The notes beneath the pieces are model-generated. The model was not told where the DNA came from. It searched no databases and worked only from the letters and a program-made list of their open reading frames with translations. Below are positions 7,107-14,393 of a stretch of 16,357 nucleotides of DNA, in pieces. The position numbers and the translations under genes are program-made. Source of the DNA: CAZJPD01 sp964547795 (GTDB lineage: Bacteria; Pseudomonadota; Alphaproteobacteria; Rickettsiales; Midichloriaceae); the NCBI GenBank assembly GCA_964547795.1, contig CAZJPD010000022.1:1-16357 (forward strand), given 5' to 3'. Each line of letters starts with the position of its first letter. Position 1 is the first letter of the stretch.

Positions 7107-8941
7107 TTATTTTTACTTGTTTTTAAATTAAATACAACCTTTACGCCATTTGTCGTGTTAGTAAAGTTCAAAGAACTTTCATGATCTTCAAGTATCTTTT
7201 TCACTATAGATAATCCCAAACCCATGCCACTTTTTTTAGTAGAAACATAAGGTTCTGATATCTTTAAAAGCAAACCCTCATCAATTCCATCTCCATTGTC
7301 TTCAATTGATACTTCTACCCTATTATTATCAAACTCTTTTACAGCAAATCTAATCATCCCTAAATTCTCCCCCTTTCCATATTTTGAAATAATAGATTCA
7401 GCAGAATTTTTCGCAATGTTTGTTAAAACCTGTGTGATTTGTGTCTTATCACAGTTGACGTAATACCTTTTAGTTGTGTACTCAAATATATATTTAATAT
7501 TTTTATAAATATTTTTCTGGCTGAATATCACATCTTTTATGATTCGTAATAAATCATAGTCATCCAATTTAGGCTTTGGAATTCTGGCAAACTGTATGAA
7601 TTCACTGACTATTGCGTGAATATCATTCACATTTCTAATAATTGTATCGACATATTTCTGATAACTCTCTAAATCGTCTTTATCAATTTGCTTAGAATAT
7701 TTACTTTTTAACCTCTCAGCAGAAAGCTGTATAGGGGTAAGCGGATTTTTTATTTCATGTGCTATTCTTCTTGCAACATCAGACCATACAACTTCCCTCT
7801 GTGCTAATATTAACTCCGTTATATCTTCAAAACTGATCACAATATTACTTATTTTATCATTAATTATTACTGCTCCTATTTTGATAAATAAATAAATCGT
7901 TCTTCCCCTTCTCTTTATAATAATATTGTTCTGAAATAAGCTTCTTGGTTCTTTTAAAAATTTTTCTATCAAAGACTTTATTTCAGGTATCACTTCAAAA
8001 ATTTTACCATTTTCTTGACCCCCCCCCCTAATAAAAAGGAGTGTTTTTGCAGAGTTATTATATAGTCTAACATAACCCTGATTGTCCAAAGCTATTACTC
8101 CTGATGATATCTCCCTTAGTACTGTTTCTATAAACTTTATCCGTTCATCAATATTCCTATAGGCTATTTTTAATTCATTATGCTGTTTTTCAATCGTTTT
8201 AGTCATTTTATTAAATGCCTTTCCTAACAAAAAAATCTCATCTTTTGACTCTCTCTCAGGGACTCTCACAGAATAATCGCCTTTTTTTATTTTTGAAGTC
8301 GCACCTAGCAATTTATTAAGTGGATTTGTTATTATATTTGCGAACTTGACAGAGATCAGAAAAGAAAAAAGACACATCAAAGCAGAAAGAAGGATAAATG
8401 CTATTTGCAGTTTTTGTTTTGTAACCTTGATGCCAGAAAGCAGATAATGGTATTTCCTTGCAGAGCCTTGAGCCTTCTTTAAGTAATTAATAATGTCTTG
8501 ATCAATGTATTTTCCTATAATTAAATAAACATCACCATGATAAAAACTTTCTAATTTTGTAACAACTCTTACCTTATCCTTATTATTATTTTCAAGCAAA
8601 ACTACTTTTTCTTGATCGATTTTTTCAAATAGTTCAGGTGGCATTCTTTGAAATATAAAAGAAAAACTAAGAGTACTTTTTGCAATTACAACCTCTTTAG
8701 TAAAGATCATTGCTTCTGAAATACCTCTGCTTTTAACCTGTTCGTTTAGTATGTGATTCAATTCACTACTTTCACTAATAACCTTTATTTGCTTATCAAT
8801 TACTTTTTCTATCTGCAATAAATCAAACTTAATATTCTCGTTACTTTCCTTAAGATATAGTTTTGCAACATTTACAGTATCAGAAACAGCCCTACTTACC
8901 TGATCATTAAATAATACTTCTATCCCGAAGTAATAATACAT
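7103..8941 (-). CDS. NtrY-like membrane sensor histidine kinase (5' end unresolved)
   Basis: Inner-membrane two-component kinase of the NtrY type. Numbering is from the first in-frame ATG (612 aa). In order: an extracytoplasmic sensor (about 10-170), a transmembrane helix (about 178-198), HAMP (about 200-255), PAS (about 268-375), the HisKA helix with RRIAHEIKNPLTPIQLSAER (phospho-acceptor H395), and an HATPase domain with N-box LTNIAKNS (506-513), EDNGDGID (547-554) and GMGLGL (572-577). All catalytic motifs are intact. The first transmembrane helix is encoded upstream of this ATG, so the true N-terminus is longer and starts at a non-standard codon. A run of ten G sits in codons 305-308. No response regulator is adjacent; from family knowledge an NtrX-type regulator is the expected partner. 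The end overlaps the SDR start by four bases. Confidence 0.88.
   Translation of the reverse strand: MYYYFGIEVLFNDQVSRAVSDTVNVAKLYLKESNENIKFDLLQIEKVIDKQIKVISESSELNHILNEQVKSRGISEAMIFTKEVVIAKSTLSFSFIFQRMPPELFEKIDQEKVVLLENNNKDKVRVVTKLESFYHGDVYLIIGKYIDQDIINYLKKAQGSARKYHYLLSGIKVTKQKLQIAFILLSALMCLFSFLISVKFANIITNPLNKLLGATSKIKKGDYSVRVPERESKDEIFLLGKAFNKMTKTIEKQHNELKIAYRNIDERIKFIETVLREISSGVIALDNQGYVRLYNNSAKTLLFIRGGGQENGKIFEVIPEIKSLIEKFLKEPRSLFQNNIIIKRRGRTIYLFIKIGAVIINDKISNIVISFEDITELILAQREVVWSDVARRIAHEIKNPLTPIQLSAERLKSKYSKQIDKDDLESYQKYVDTIIRNVNDIHAIVSEFIQFARIPKPKLDDYDLLRIIKDVIFSQKNIYKNIKYIFEYTTKRYYVNCDKTQITQVLTNIAKNSAESIISKYGKGENLGMIRFAVKEFDNNRVEVSIEDNGDGIDEGLLLKISEPYVSTKKSGMGLGLSIVKKILEDHESSLNFTNTTNGVKVVFNLKTSKNK
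8019..8028 (-). repeat. G10 homopolymer in the kinase gene
   Basis: Ten consecutive C on the plus strand are ten G on the coding strand, spanning codons AGG GGG GGG GGT (R305 to G308), in a loop of the PAS region. It is the longest G/C run in the window. With ten G the frame is intact; nine or eleven G would hit a stop within about 5 to 10 codons. Confidence 0.95.
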
Positions 8942-9022
8942 AGATGCTAAAAGCCCTATTAATATAGTGGGGGTGATTGTTACAACCCCCGCTATTAAAT
9001 AAACAATTTTTTTCTTAAGCGT
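8942..9022 (-). other. In-frame upstream coding extension of the NtrY-like kinase (first transmembrane helix)
   Basis: The kinase frame stays open upstream of ATG 8941 to a stop at 9122-9124. The 27 codons listed here encode TLKKKIVYLIAGVV, then TITPTILIGLLAS, which run straight into MYYYFGIEVLF. A lysine-rich cytoplasmic end, a hydrophobic helix with a central proline, and the FGIEVLF junction are just what the N-terminus of NtrY looks like. There is no ATG, GTG or TTG in frame. The best positioned candidate is ACG at 9020-9022, one base from ATG. ATT at 9005-9007 is another. No good Shine-Dalgarno is at the right distance; AAGGGA near 9048-9053 is too far. Coding here is strongly suggested; the start codon is inference. 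Confidence 0.7.
8967..8992 (-). other. GC-rich inverted repeat at the 5' end of the kinase gene
   Basis: On the minus strand GGGGGT and ACCCCC form a perfect 6 bp stem around a 10-base loop, with one more G-C pair after a mismatch. Such a GC stem stands out in this AT-rich context. It lies inside the codons for the first transmembrane helix and ends 25 bases before the first ATG. There is no T run after it, so it is not a standard intrinsic terminator for secD. Confidence 0.55.
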
Positions 9023-9062
9023 TAGATTTAAAAATTTGTTTTTTAATTCCCTTAGCGCAGAA

Positions 9063-10622
9063 CTAAATTTTGATAATTTCAGGTTTTTTGAGTCTATACC
9101 ACATAGTAATAAAAATTTTTGTTACTGTTACTGAAGTAAACATAGAACATAAAATTCCCACAGTTAAAGTAACAGCAAACCCTTTTATTGGACCTGAACC
9201 AAAAATATATAGTACTAATGCTGCAGCTACAGTGGTTGTATTGGAGTCAAAGATTGTGGCAAAAGCAAACTTGTATCCATTATGTAATGCAACTAATACT
9301 GTCCTCCCTTTCTTTATCTCTTCTTTTATTCTTTCAAAAATCAATACATTTGCATCTACTGCCATACCAAGTGTCAAGACTATACCCGCAATACCAGGTA
9401 AGGTTAAGGTTGTATTAAAAATCGCTAGTACACTAATTATCATAACGAAATTTATTATAAGGGCAAAATTAGCTATAAGCCCAAAAAATCTATAATATCC
9501 AACCATTATTATCAAAACTAGAATTGTAGCCACTATACAAGCTTTGACACCAGCCTTAATGGATTCAAATCCCAGAGTTGGTCCTACCACTCGCTCTTCT
9601 GCTATTTTTAATGGCACAGGAAGTGCCCCTGCTCTAAGCAACAATGCTAATTCTGTAGCAGATTCAGGCGTAAATTTTCCAGAGATCACACCATCACCAG
9701 ATAGTATAGGTTCTCTAATAACTGGTGCACTAATTATTTTGTTATCAAGTACAATTGCTAACATCTTACCATGATTTTTTGTTGTAATATCAGCAAAAAT
9801 TTCCCTACCTAAACTGTCTAAGCGAAACTTAATCACTGGTTCTCCCATCATTCCATAATCTACATTAGCTGAGCTTAGCATATCTCCTGTCATTACAGGC
9901 ATATTTTCCACTACTAGTACACCTTTTCCGTTTTCAAATGGCAAGATTTTGGAATTTATTATTAGTTTAATCTTTTCTGCTTCACTTAAGTTTTCCGATA
10001 TCCCAGACTTTACAATATGGAAGGTAAGTCTTGCCGTCTTACCAATTATTGTTTTTATTTCTTTTGGATCATTCAATCCTGGCACTTGCAATAGAATCAT
10101 ATCGTCGCCAACAGTTTGAATTTCAATTTCTTTAGTTCCAATTACATCTACCCTTCTGCCAATGATCTCCATACTTTGCTTAATTACATCCGCCTTTAAC
10201 TTATTGATATAACTATTGCTGAAAATTACAGAGACATCATTCCCTGAATACCTAATATCTACTTCATCATCACTAAACTTTTTTATCTTTTTTATTACAC
10301 CTTTCACATCATCAGTCTTTTGTAGAGAAAATTTTAGCTCTCCTCCTTTCTGCTCCCAATCTTTAAATTTAATTCCTTCCTCAACCAGTCCTATTTTTAA
10401 TTTTTCTGTAGCTATGGCAAATCTCTCTTTTATATATTCCTCTATATCTGCCTCTATTGTCAATGAAACGCCACCTTTTAAATCCAACCCAAAATTTATT
10501 TTTTGATCTGGAAAAAATGGCAATTTTTTTGCATCATAAAAAAATGTCGGAATAGAAAAATAAATTGAGACTAGTATAATTATTATTATGCTGGTAAGCT
10601 TCCACTTAGAAAAATTTAACAT
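9063..10622 (-). CDS. secD: Protein translocase subunit SecD
   Basis: Membrane subunit of the SecDF complex, which uses the proton gradient to help SecYEG-exported proteins leave the channel. With this start it is 519 aa, six transmembrane segments: one at about residues 9-28, then a large periplasmic domain, then a cluster from about 357 to 508. Signatures are FGLDLKGG (44-51), PGLNDP (181-186), AGALPVPLKI (331-340), VGPTLG and GMAVDANVLIFERIKEE (419-435). The frame is open to an ATG at 10697, but that would overlap glmU and add a second hydrophobic segment absent from the family. MLNFSKWKLTS at 10622 fits SecD. It is shorter than E. coli SecD, as usual in rickettsiae. secF is not in the window. 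The kinase gene follows on the same strand. Confidence 0.95.
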   Translation of the reverse strand: MLNFSKWKLTSIIIIILVSIYFSIPTFFYDAKKLPFFPDQKINFGLDLKGGVSLTIEADIEEYIKERFAIATEKLKIGLVEEGIKFKDWEQKGGELKFSLQKTDDVKGVIKKIKKFSDDEVDIRYSGNDVSVIFSNSYINKLKADVIKQSMEIIGRRVDVIGTKEIEIQTVGDDMILLQVPGLNDPKEIKTIIGKTARLTFHIVKSGISENLSEAEKIKLIINSKILPFENGKGVLVVENMPVMTGDMLSSANVDYGMMGEPVIKFRLDSLGREIFADITTKNHGKMLAIVLDNKIISAPVIREPILSGDGVISGKFTPESATELALLLRAGALPVPLKIAEERVVGPTLGFESIKAGVKACIVATILVLIIMVGYYRFFGLIANFALIINFVMIISVLAIFNTTLTLPGIAGIVLTLGMAVDANVLIFERIKEEIKKGRTVLVALHNGYKFAFATIFDSNTTTVAAALVLYIFGSGPIKGFAVTLTVGILCSMFTSVTVTKIFITMWYRLKKPEIIKI

Positions 10623-10632
10623 TACATTTACG

Positions 10633-10662
10633 ATTATATGACTGGCTAACAATAACCAATAA
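10633..10662 (-). promoter_or_regulatory. Candidate secD promoter in the secD-glmU divergent gap
   Basis: On the minus strand a perfect TATAAT lies at 10633-10638, with TTATTG 18 bases upstream at 10657-10662 as a weak -35. It sits in the 70 bp gap between the divergent secD and glmU starts. Transcription from here would leave almost no leader before the secD ATG at 10622, and TATAAT is frequent by chance at this base composition, so support is weak. Confidence 0.25.
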
Positions 10663-10691
10663 AGGAAATTAATAAGTAATATTTTATATTT

Positions 10692-12029
10692 ATGCAAGAA
10701 AAATTTGAATCCACTATCATCATTTTGTCAGCAGGAAATGGGGAACGCATGAACTTATCTTTGCCTAAGGTATTGCATGAAGTGGGATGCCAACTATTGA
10801 TAGAATATGTACTAAAATTAAGCATGACAATCAGCTCAGATGTTTCGGATATATACATGGTAATCAGCAAAAACTTGAAAGAAAATAAACATTTCAAGGG
10901 CATACATAACCAATACGCTTTTAAGCAAATTATCCAGGAAAAAAAATTAGGTACAGGCGATGCTGTAAAGATAGCATATAATCACATAAAAGATTTAAAA
11001 GAGTTGGTGCTTGTATTATATGGCGATACTCCTTTTATCAAGCCAAAAACAATACACGATATGTTGCAACAAATAGTAAGTGGAGCAGAACTTTCTATCG
11101 TTGGATTTAATGCTAAAAATCCAACAGGCTATGGCAGGATAATTTCATTAGATACAAATAAAGCAGTAGAGATAGTTGAGGATAAAGAGGCATCTCAAGA
11201 GCAAAAAAATATCTCCTTATGCAATTCTGGCATTATGCTCATGAAAAAAGAAACACTTTCGGATTTTTTAGGGGATAATGACCAGTGTACTGATACTAAT
11301 GAATTTTGTTTAACAGATATTGTAAAGCACATAACAGAAAGAGATAAAGCTTGCACTTATGTTATGGCAGACGAGGAAGAAGTGATGGGAGTGAACGATC
11401 GGAAACAATTAGCGGTTGCCGAAGAATATGTACAAAAAATCACAACAAAAAATATGATGGAGAAGGGGGCAACTGTTATCAAACCAGAAACCAGTTACTT
11501 TGCCGTTGATATAGAGGTCTCTCCCGATGTAACTATTTATTCAAATGTATTTATTGGAAGGAACACGACTATTATGAATGGAGCTAAAATCCACTCTTTT
11601 TCATATATAGAGGGAGCACTGATAGAAGAGGGGGCAGTTATTGGACCATTTGCAAGAATTCGTCCCACTACCAAAATTGGTAAAAAGTCAAAAATAGGTA
11701 ATTTTGTTGAGGTCAAAAACTCAATATTGATGGAAGGGGTGAAGGCTGGACACTTGTCTTATATTGGTGATGCTACGATTTGTGATGATGTAAACATCGG
11801 TGCTGGTACAGTTTTTTGTAATTATGATGGCAAGTATAAGCATCATAGTGAGGTTGGAGAAAAAAGTTTTATCGGTTCGAACACTTCAATAATCTCTCCT
11901 GTAACTATAAAAAGCAAAGCAACAGTTGCGGCAGGAAGTGTGATTACAAAAAATGTTGAAAAAAACGACTTGGCAATAGCACGTTCAAAACAGATTAATC
12001 TAAAGAATAAATCTAAGGTGAAAAGCTAA
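10692..12029 (+). CDS. glmU: Bifunctional GlmU: glucosamine-1-phosphate acetyltransferase / GlcNAc-1-phosphate uridyltransferase
   Basis: Makes UDP-GlcNAc from glucosamine 1-phosphate, acetyl-CoA and UTP, feeding peptidoglycan and lipid A (LpxA at 1598). The N-terminal uridyltransferase domain (about 1-235) has LSAGNGERMN at 12-21 (R19), LPKVLH (24-29, K26), LYGDTPF (109-115, Mg-binding D112) and GYGRI (146-150). The C-terminal hexapeptide beta-helix (about 255-430) has GPFARIRP, KAGHLSYIGDA with catalytic H354, NIGAGTVFCNYDG and FIGSNTSIISPV. Both halves look active. At 445 aa it is close to the E. coli length with a shorter tail. The usual GTRM of the nucleotide loop reads GERM here. It diverges from secD and stands alone, with 117 bp before the peroxiredoxin gene. 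Confidence 0.95.
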   Translation: MQEKFESTIIILSAGNGERMNLSLPKVLHEVGCQLLIEYVLKLSMTISSDVSDIYMVISKNLKENKHFKGIHNQYAFKQIIQEKKLGTGDAVKIAYNHIKDLKELVLVLYGDTPFIKPKTIHDMLQQIVSGAELSIVGFNAKNPTGYGRIISLDTNKAVEIVEDKEASQEQKNISLCNSGIMLMKKETLSDFLGDNDQCTDTNEFCLTDIVKHITERDKACTYVMADEEEVMGVNDRKQLAVAEEYVQKITTKNMMEKGATVIKPETSYFAVDIEVSPDVTIYSNVFIGRNTTIMNGAKIHSFSYIEGALIEEGAVIGPFARIRPTTKIGKKSKIGNFVEVKNSILMEGVKAGHLSYIGDATICDDVNIGAGTVFCNYDGKYKHHSEVGEKSFIGSNTSIISPVTIKSKATVAAGSVITKNVEKNDLAIARSKQINLKNKSKVKS

Positions 12030-12078
12030 AAGATGTTGGTATAGTTTTTCATGGGGTATAGGTCAGGGTCTTTATAGC

Positions 12079-12107
12079 TTGAATTTTTACATCAGATACA
12101 ATATATG
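12079..12107 (+). promoter_or_regulatory. Candidate promoter of the peroxiredoxin gene
   Basis: TTGAAT (12079-12084), a 17-base spacer and TATATG (12102-12107) give a plausible sigma-70 arrangement; TACAAT at 12097-12102 is an alternative -10. It lies in the 117 bp gap after glmU and upstream of a good AGAGGT ribosome binding site. No operator for OxyR or a similar regulator is recognisable. The GGTATAG repeat at 12038 and 12055 may be chance. Confidence 0.3.
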
Positions 12108-12136
12108 TTGTGCTGATAGGTAAGATTATTTATATT

Positions 12137-12142
12137 AGAGGT
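12137..12142 (+). promoter_or_regulatory. Strong ribosome binding site of the peroxiredoxin gene
   Basis: AGAGGT lies four bases before the ATG at 12147. It is one of the clearest Shine-Dalgarno sequences in the window, where most starts have none or poor ones, and may indicate high expression. Confidence 0.6.
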
Positions 12143-12146
12143 AAAA

Positions 12147-12749
12147 ATGTCATTCTTAATTGGTAAAAAAGCTCCTGACTTCAGTGCAACAGCAATACTA
12201 GCAGATAATTCAATAGATGAAAAATTTACATTAAGTAGGTATTTGACAGGTAAGAAAGGAATTTTATTCTTTTATCCATTGGATTTTACATTTGTCTGTC
12301 CATCTGAAATTATAGCTTTTGACAAAAAAATTGATGAATTTAGAAAAAGGAATACAGAAGTGGTGGGCATTAGTGTAGATTCGCATTTTTCACATCTAGC
12401 ATATAAAAACACAAATATAGAAGATGGTGGAATTGATCATATAAAGTACCCATTAATTGCTGATTTAACAAAAGATATTTCTCGTAGCTATGAGGTTTTA
12501 TTTAATCAATCTGTTGCTCTTAGAGGAACGTTTTTGATTGATGAAGATTTTGTGATCAGACATCAAGTTGTAAATGATTTGCCATTTGGAAGAAATGTTG
12601 ATGAGACTGTTCGCATGGTAGATGCGTTAATATTTCATCAAAAACATGGAGAAGTGTGTCCGGCAAATTGGAGACCAGGGAAAGCAACAATAAAACCTGA
12701 TACAGAAGGTATAAAGAAATATTTAAGTAAAAATGCAAGCGAAATTTAG
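12147..12749 (+). CDS. Typical 2-Cys peroxiredoxin (AhpC/Prx1 family)
   Basis: Reduces H2O2, organic peroxides and peroxynitrite. It is 200 aa with a thioredoxin fold. The active site YPLDFTFVCPSE gives P44, T48 and peroxidatic C51; R127 in LRGTFLID completes the site. The resolving cysteine is C171 in GEVCPANW, the mark of dimeric 2-Cys enzymes. The GGLG and C-terminal YF motifs that make many eukaryotic relatives prone to overoxidation are absent (GGID at about 94-97, and the chain ends NASEI), so it should be a robust enzyme. trxB starts 13 bp downstream, which points to NADPH, TrxB and a thioredoxin as the electron route rather than AhpF, although no thioredoxin gene is in the window. Confidence 0.95.
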   Translation: MSFLIGKKAPDFSATAILADNSIDEKFTLSRYLTGKKGILFFYPLDFTFVCPSEIIAFDKKIDEFRKRNTEVVGISVDSHFSHLAYKNTNIEDGGIDHIKYPLIADLTKDISRSYEVLFNQSVALRGTFLIDEDFVIRHQVVNDLPFGRNVDETVRMVDALIFHQKHGEVCPANWRPGKATIKPDTEGIKKYLSKNASEI

Positions 12750-12762
12750 TTTCTAGCTTGAA

Positions 12763-13701
12763 ATGCAAAAAAAGGTAAAGACAAAAGTTTTAATTATCGG
12801 TTCTGGACCTGCAGGTTATAGTGCAGCTATATACACAGCCAGAGCTGCTCTTGAACCAGTCCTTATTTCAGGACATCAAGCAGGGGGGCAACTTACTATA
12901 ACTACAGATGTGGAAAACTATCCTGGATTTGCTAAAACAGTGCAAGGACCATGGCTGATGGAAGAAATGAGGCAACAAGCAGAGAATGTAGGAACTAGAA
13001 TTGTTAGTGATACGATTGTCAAGATAGATACAGAAACAAATCCCTTCACTGCTACAGGAGAAAATGATACAGAATATATAGCAAACACTGTTATCATTGC
13101 AACTGGAGCTCAGGCAAAGTGGTTAGGTTTGGATTCTGAACAAAAATTCATGGGGTTCGGCGTATCGGGCTGTGCTACGTGTGATGGCTTTTTTTACAAA
13201 AACAAAAGGGTGCTGATAATAGGCGGTGGTAACACTGCAGTAGAGGAAGCATTGTACCTTACTAATCATGCATCACAGGTAATATTAGTTCATCGTAAAG
13301 ATCAGCTAAGAGTAGAAAAAATTTTACAAGATAGGTTATTTAAAAATTCTAAAGTTAAAATCATCTGGAATAGTGTGTTAAAAGAGGTATTAGGTTCAGA
13401 AAATCCTTTGTCTGTTGAAGGTGCAAAGATTAAAAACCTTAAAACGGAAACAACAAGCAAATTAGAAGTGGATGGTATTTTTATCGCTATTGGACATAAA
13501 CCAAATTCTGATTTATTTAAAGGCAAGCTCGAAATGGATGAAGGAGGTTATATCATTACTGCTCCTGATAGTACAGCAACAAATATTCCTGGCATATATG
13601 CTTCAGGCGATGTACAAGATAAAGTTTACAGACAGGCAATAACAGCTGCCGGGACTGGGTGTATGGCTGCACTTGAAGTTACAAGGTTTTTGGAGAGTTG
13701 A
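12763..13701 (+). CDS. trxB: Thioredoxin reductase
   Basis: FAD enzyme that passes electrons from NADPH to thioredoxin. It is 312 aa, the low-molecular-weight bacterial type. IIGSGPAG (11-18) binds FAD; GCATCDGFF holds the redox pair C137 and C140 with D141; IIGGGNTAVEEA (152-163) binds NADPH, with HRKDQLR (177-183) as the 2'-phosphate site, favouring NADPH over NADH; GDVQDKVYRQAITAAGTGC near the end closes the FAD site. The domain order FAD, NADPH, FAD is intact. It starts 13 bp after the peroxiredoxin gene without a clear Shine-Dalgarno, so the two are probably co-transcribed. Its TGA lies just before the yqgE start. Confidence 0.95.
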   Translation: MQKKVKTKVLIIGSGPAGYSAAIYTARAALEPVLISGHQAGGQLTITTDVENYPGFAKTVQGPWLMEEMRQQAENVGTRIVSDTIVKIDTETNPFTATGENDTEYIANTVIIATGAQAKWLGLDSEQKFMGFGVSGCATCDGFFYKNKRVLIIGGGNTAVEEALYLTNHASQVILVHRKDQLRVEKILQDRLFKNSKVKIIWNSVLKEVLGSENPLSVEGAKIKNLKTETTSKLEVDGIFIAIGHKPNSDLFKGKLEMDEGGYIITAPDSTATNIPGIYASGDVQDKVYRQAITAAGTGCMAALEVTRFLES

Positions 13702-13706
13702 ATATT

Positions 13707-14288
13707 ATGCTTATGCAGAATAAATTTAATTCATTAGAAGGAAAAATGTTAGTAGCATCTCCAAGACTGGAAGATCATTTTTTTGAAAAATCTTTAATAT
13801 ACATTTTTATGCACGATGAAAATGGGGCTCTAGGCGTAATACTTAATCATATAATAGGCTCTGTTTCTAATCACAAGCTGCTAAAATTGTTGGATGGAAA
13901 CACAACTAAGATGAAAAACAAGAAGTTGCCAATTGTATTTGGTGGTCCTGTGAATACAGAAAAGGTTATTGCTCTCAGCATCAATAAAGAGCAAGAAAAA
14001 AATTTCTCTCATCTTCAGTCTTTAACTTTGCATACAGATATTCAAAATTTTATAAAAAATTGTGTAATGGCAAATGTAGCATCTAAATTTTTACTTGCTA
14101 GGGGTATTAGTGCATGGGGTTCCGGTCAACTGGAGCATGAAATTGCTCAAAATACCTGGTTTATTAGCCATCCAGATATAGATTTAATTTTTTCACAAAA
14201 AATAAAAGATAAGTGGTCGTCTGTGATAGAAAGCCTAGGACTTCTCAAAAACTCTGCTTATATTGCTCCTTATACTGGCAATGCTTAA
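13707..14288 (+). CDS. YqgE/AlgH family protein (UPF0301, DUF179)
   Basis: Conserved bacterial protein of unsettled biochemical function; in Pseudomonas AlgH affects alginate and redox-related regulation, which need not apply here. It is 193 aa. GKMLVASPRLEDHFFEKSLIYI, of which LVASP and the F-KSLIY part are diagnostic, opens the domain. GALGVILNH, VFGGPV, LLARGISAWGSGQLEHEI and the acidic-aromatic NTWF then follow in family order. The final GNA matches the rickettsial version. I place the start at ATG 13707, with GGAGAG at 13692-13697. A TTG at 13698 overlapping the trxB stop and an ATG at 13713 are alternatives. It is tightly linked to trxB, so probably the last gene of a three-gene redox operon, though functional linkage is inference. 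Confidence 0.92.
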   Translation: MLMQNKFNSLEGKMLVASPRLEDHFFEKSLIYIFMHDENGALGVILNHIIGSVSNHKLLKLLDGNTTKMKNKKLPIVFGGPVNTEKVIALSINKEQEKNFSHLQSLTLHTDIQNFIKNCVMANVASKFLLARGISAWGSGQLEHEIAQNTWFISHPDIDLIFSQKIKDKWSSVIESLGLLKNSAYIAPYTGNA

Positions 14289-14393
14289 AAACAGCATAGC
14301 TTTATAGTCAATACCATGATAAAAATATATGACTGGGAAATATTAATTTTACAAACACCGGTAACATATAGTCAATTAGCATTTCTAAATATA

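Noticed and set aside
8967..8992. Hairpin as intrinsic terminator of secD
   Set aside because: The stem is strong, but no T run follows on the minus strand and the bases fit the coding frame of the kinase.
9070..9774. Plus-strand open frames opposite secD
   Set aside because: secD has full family signatures in the other strand; these frames have no motifs and no ribosome binding sites.
10623..10697. Longer SecD start at 10697
   Set aside because: It would overlap the glmU start and add a second hydrophobic segment before the normal first transmembrane helix.
10646..10903. Minus-strand frame across the start of glmU
   Set aside because: It is antisense to the conserved GlmU N-terminus, and its encoded peptide shows no recognisable domain.
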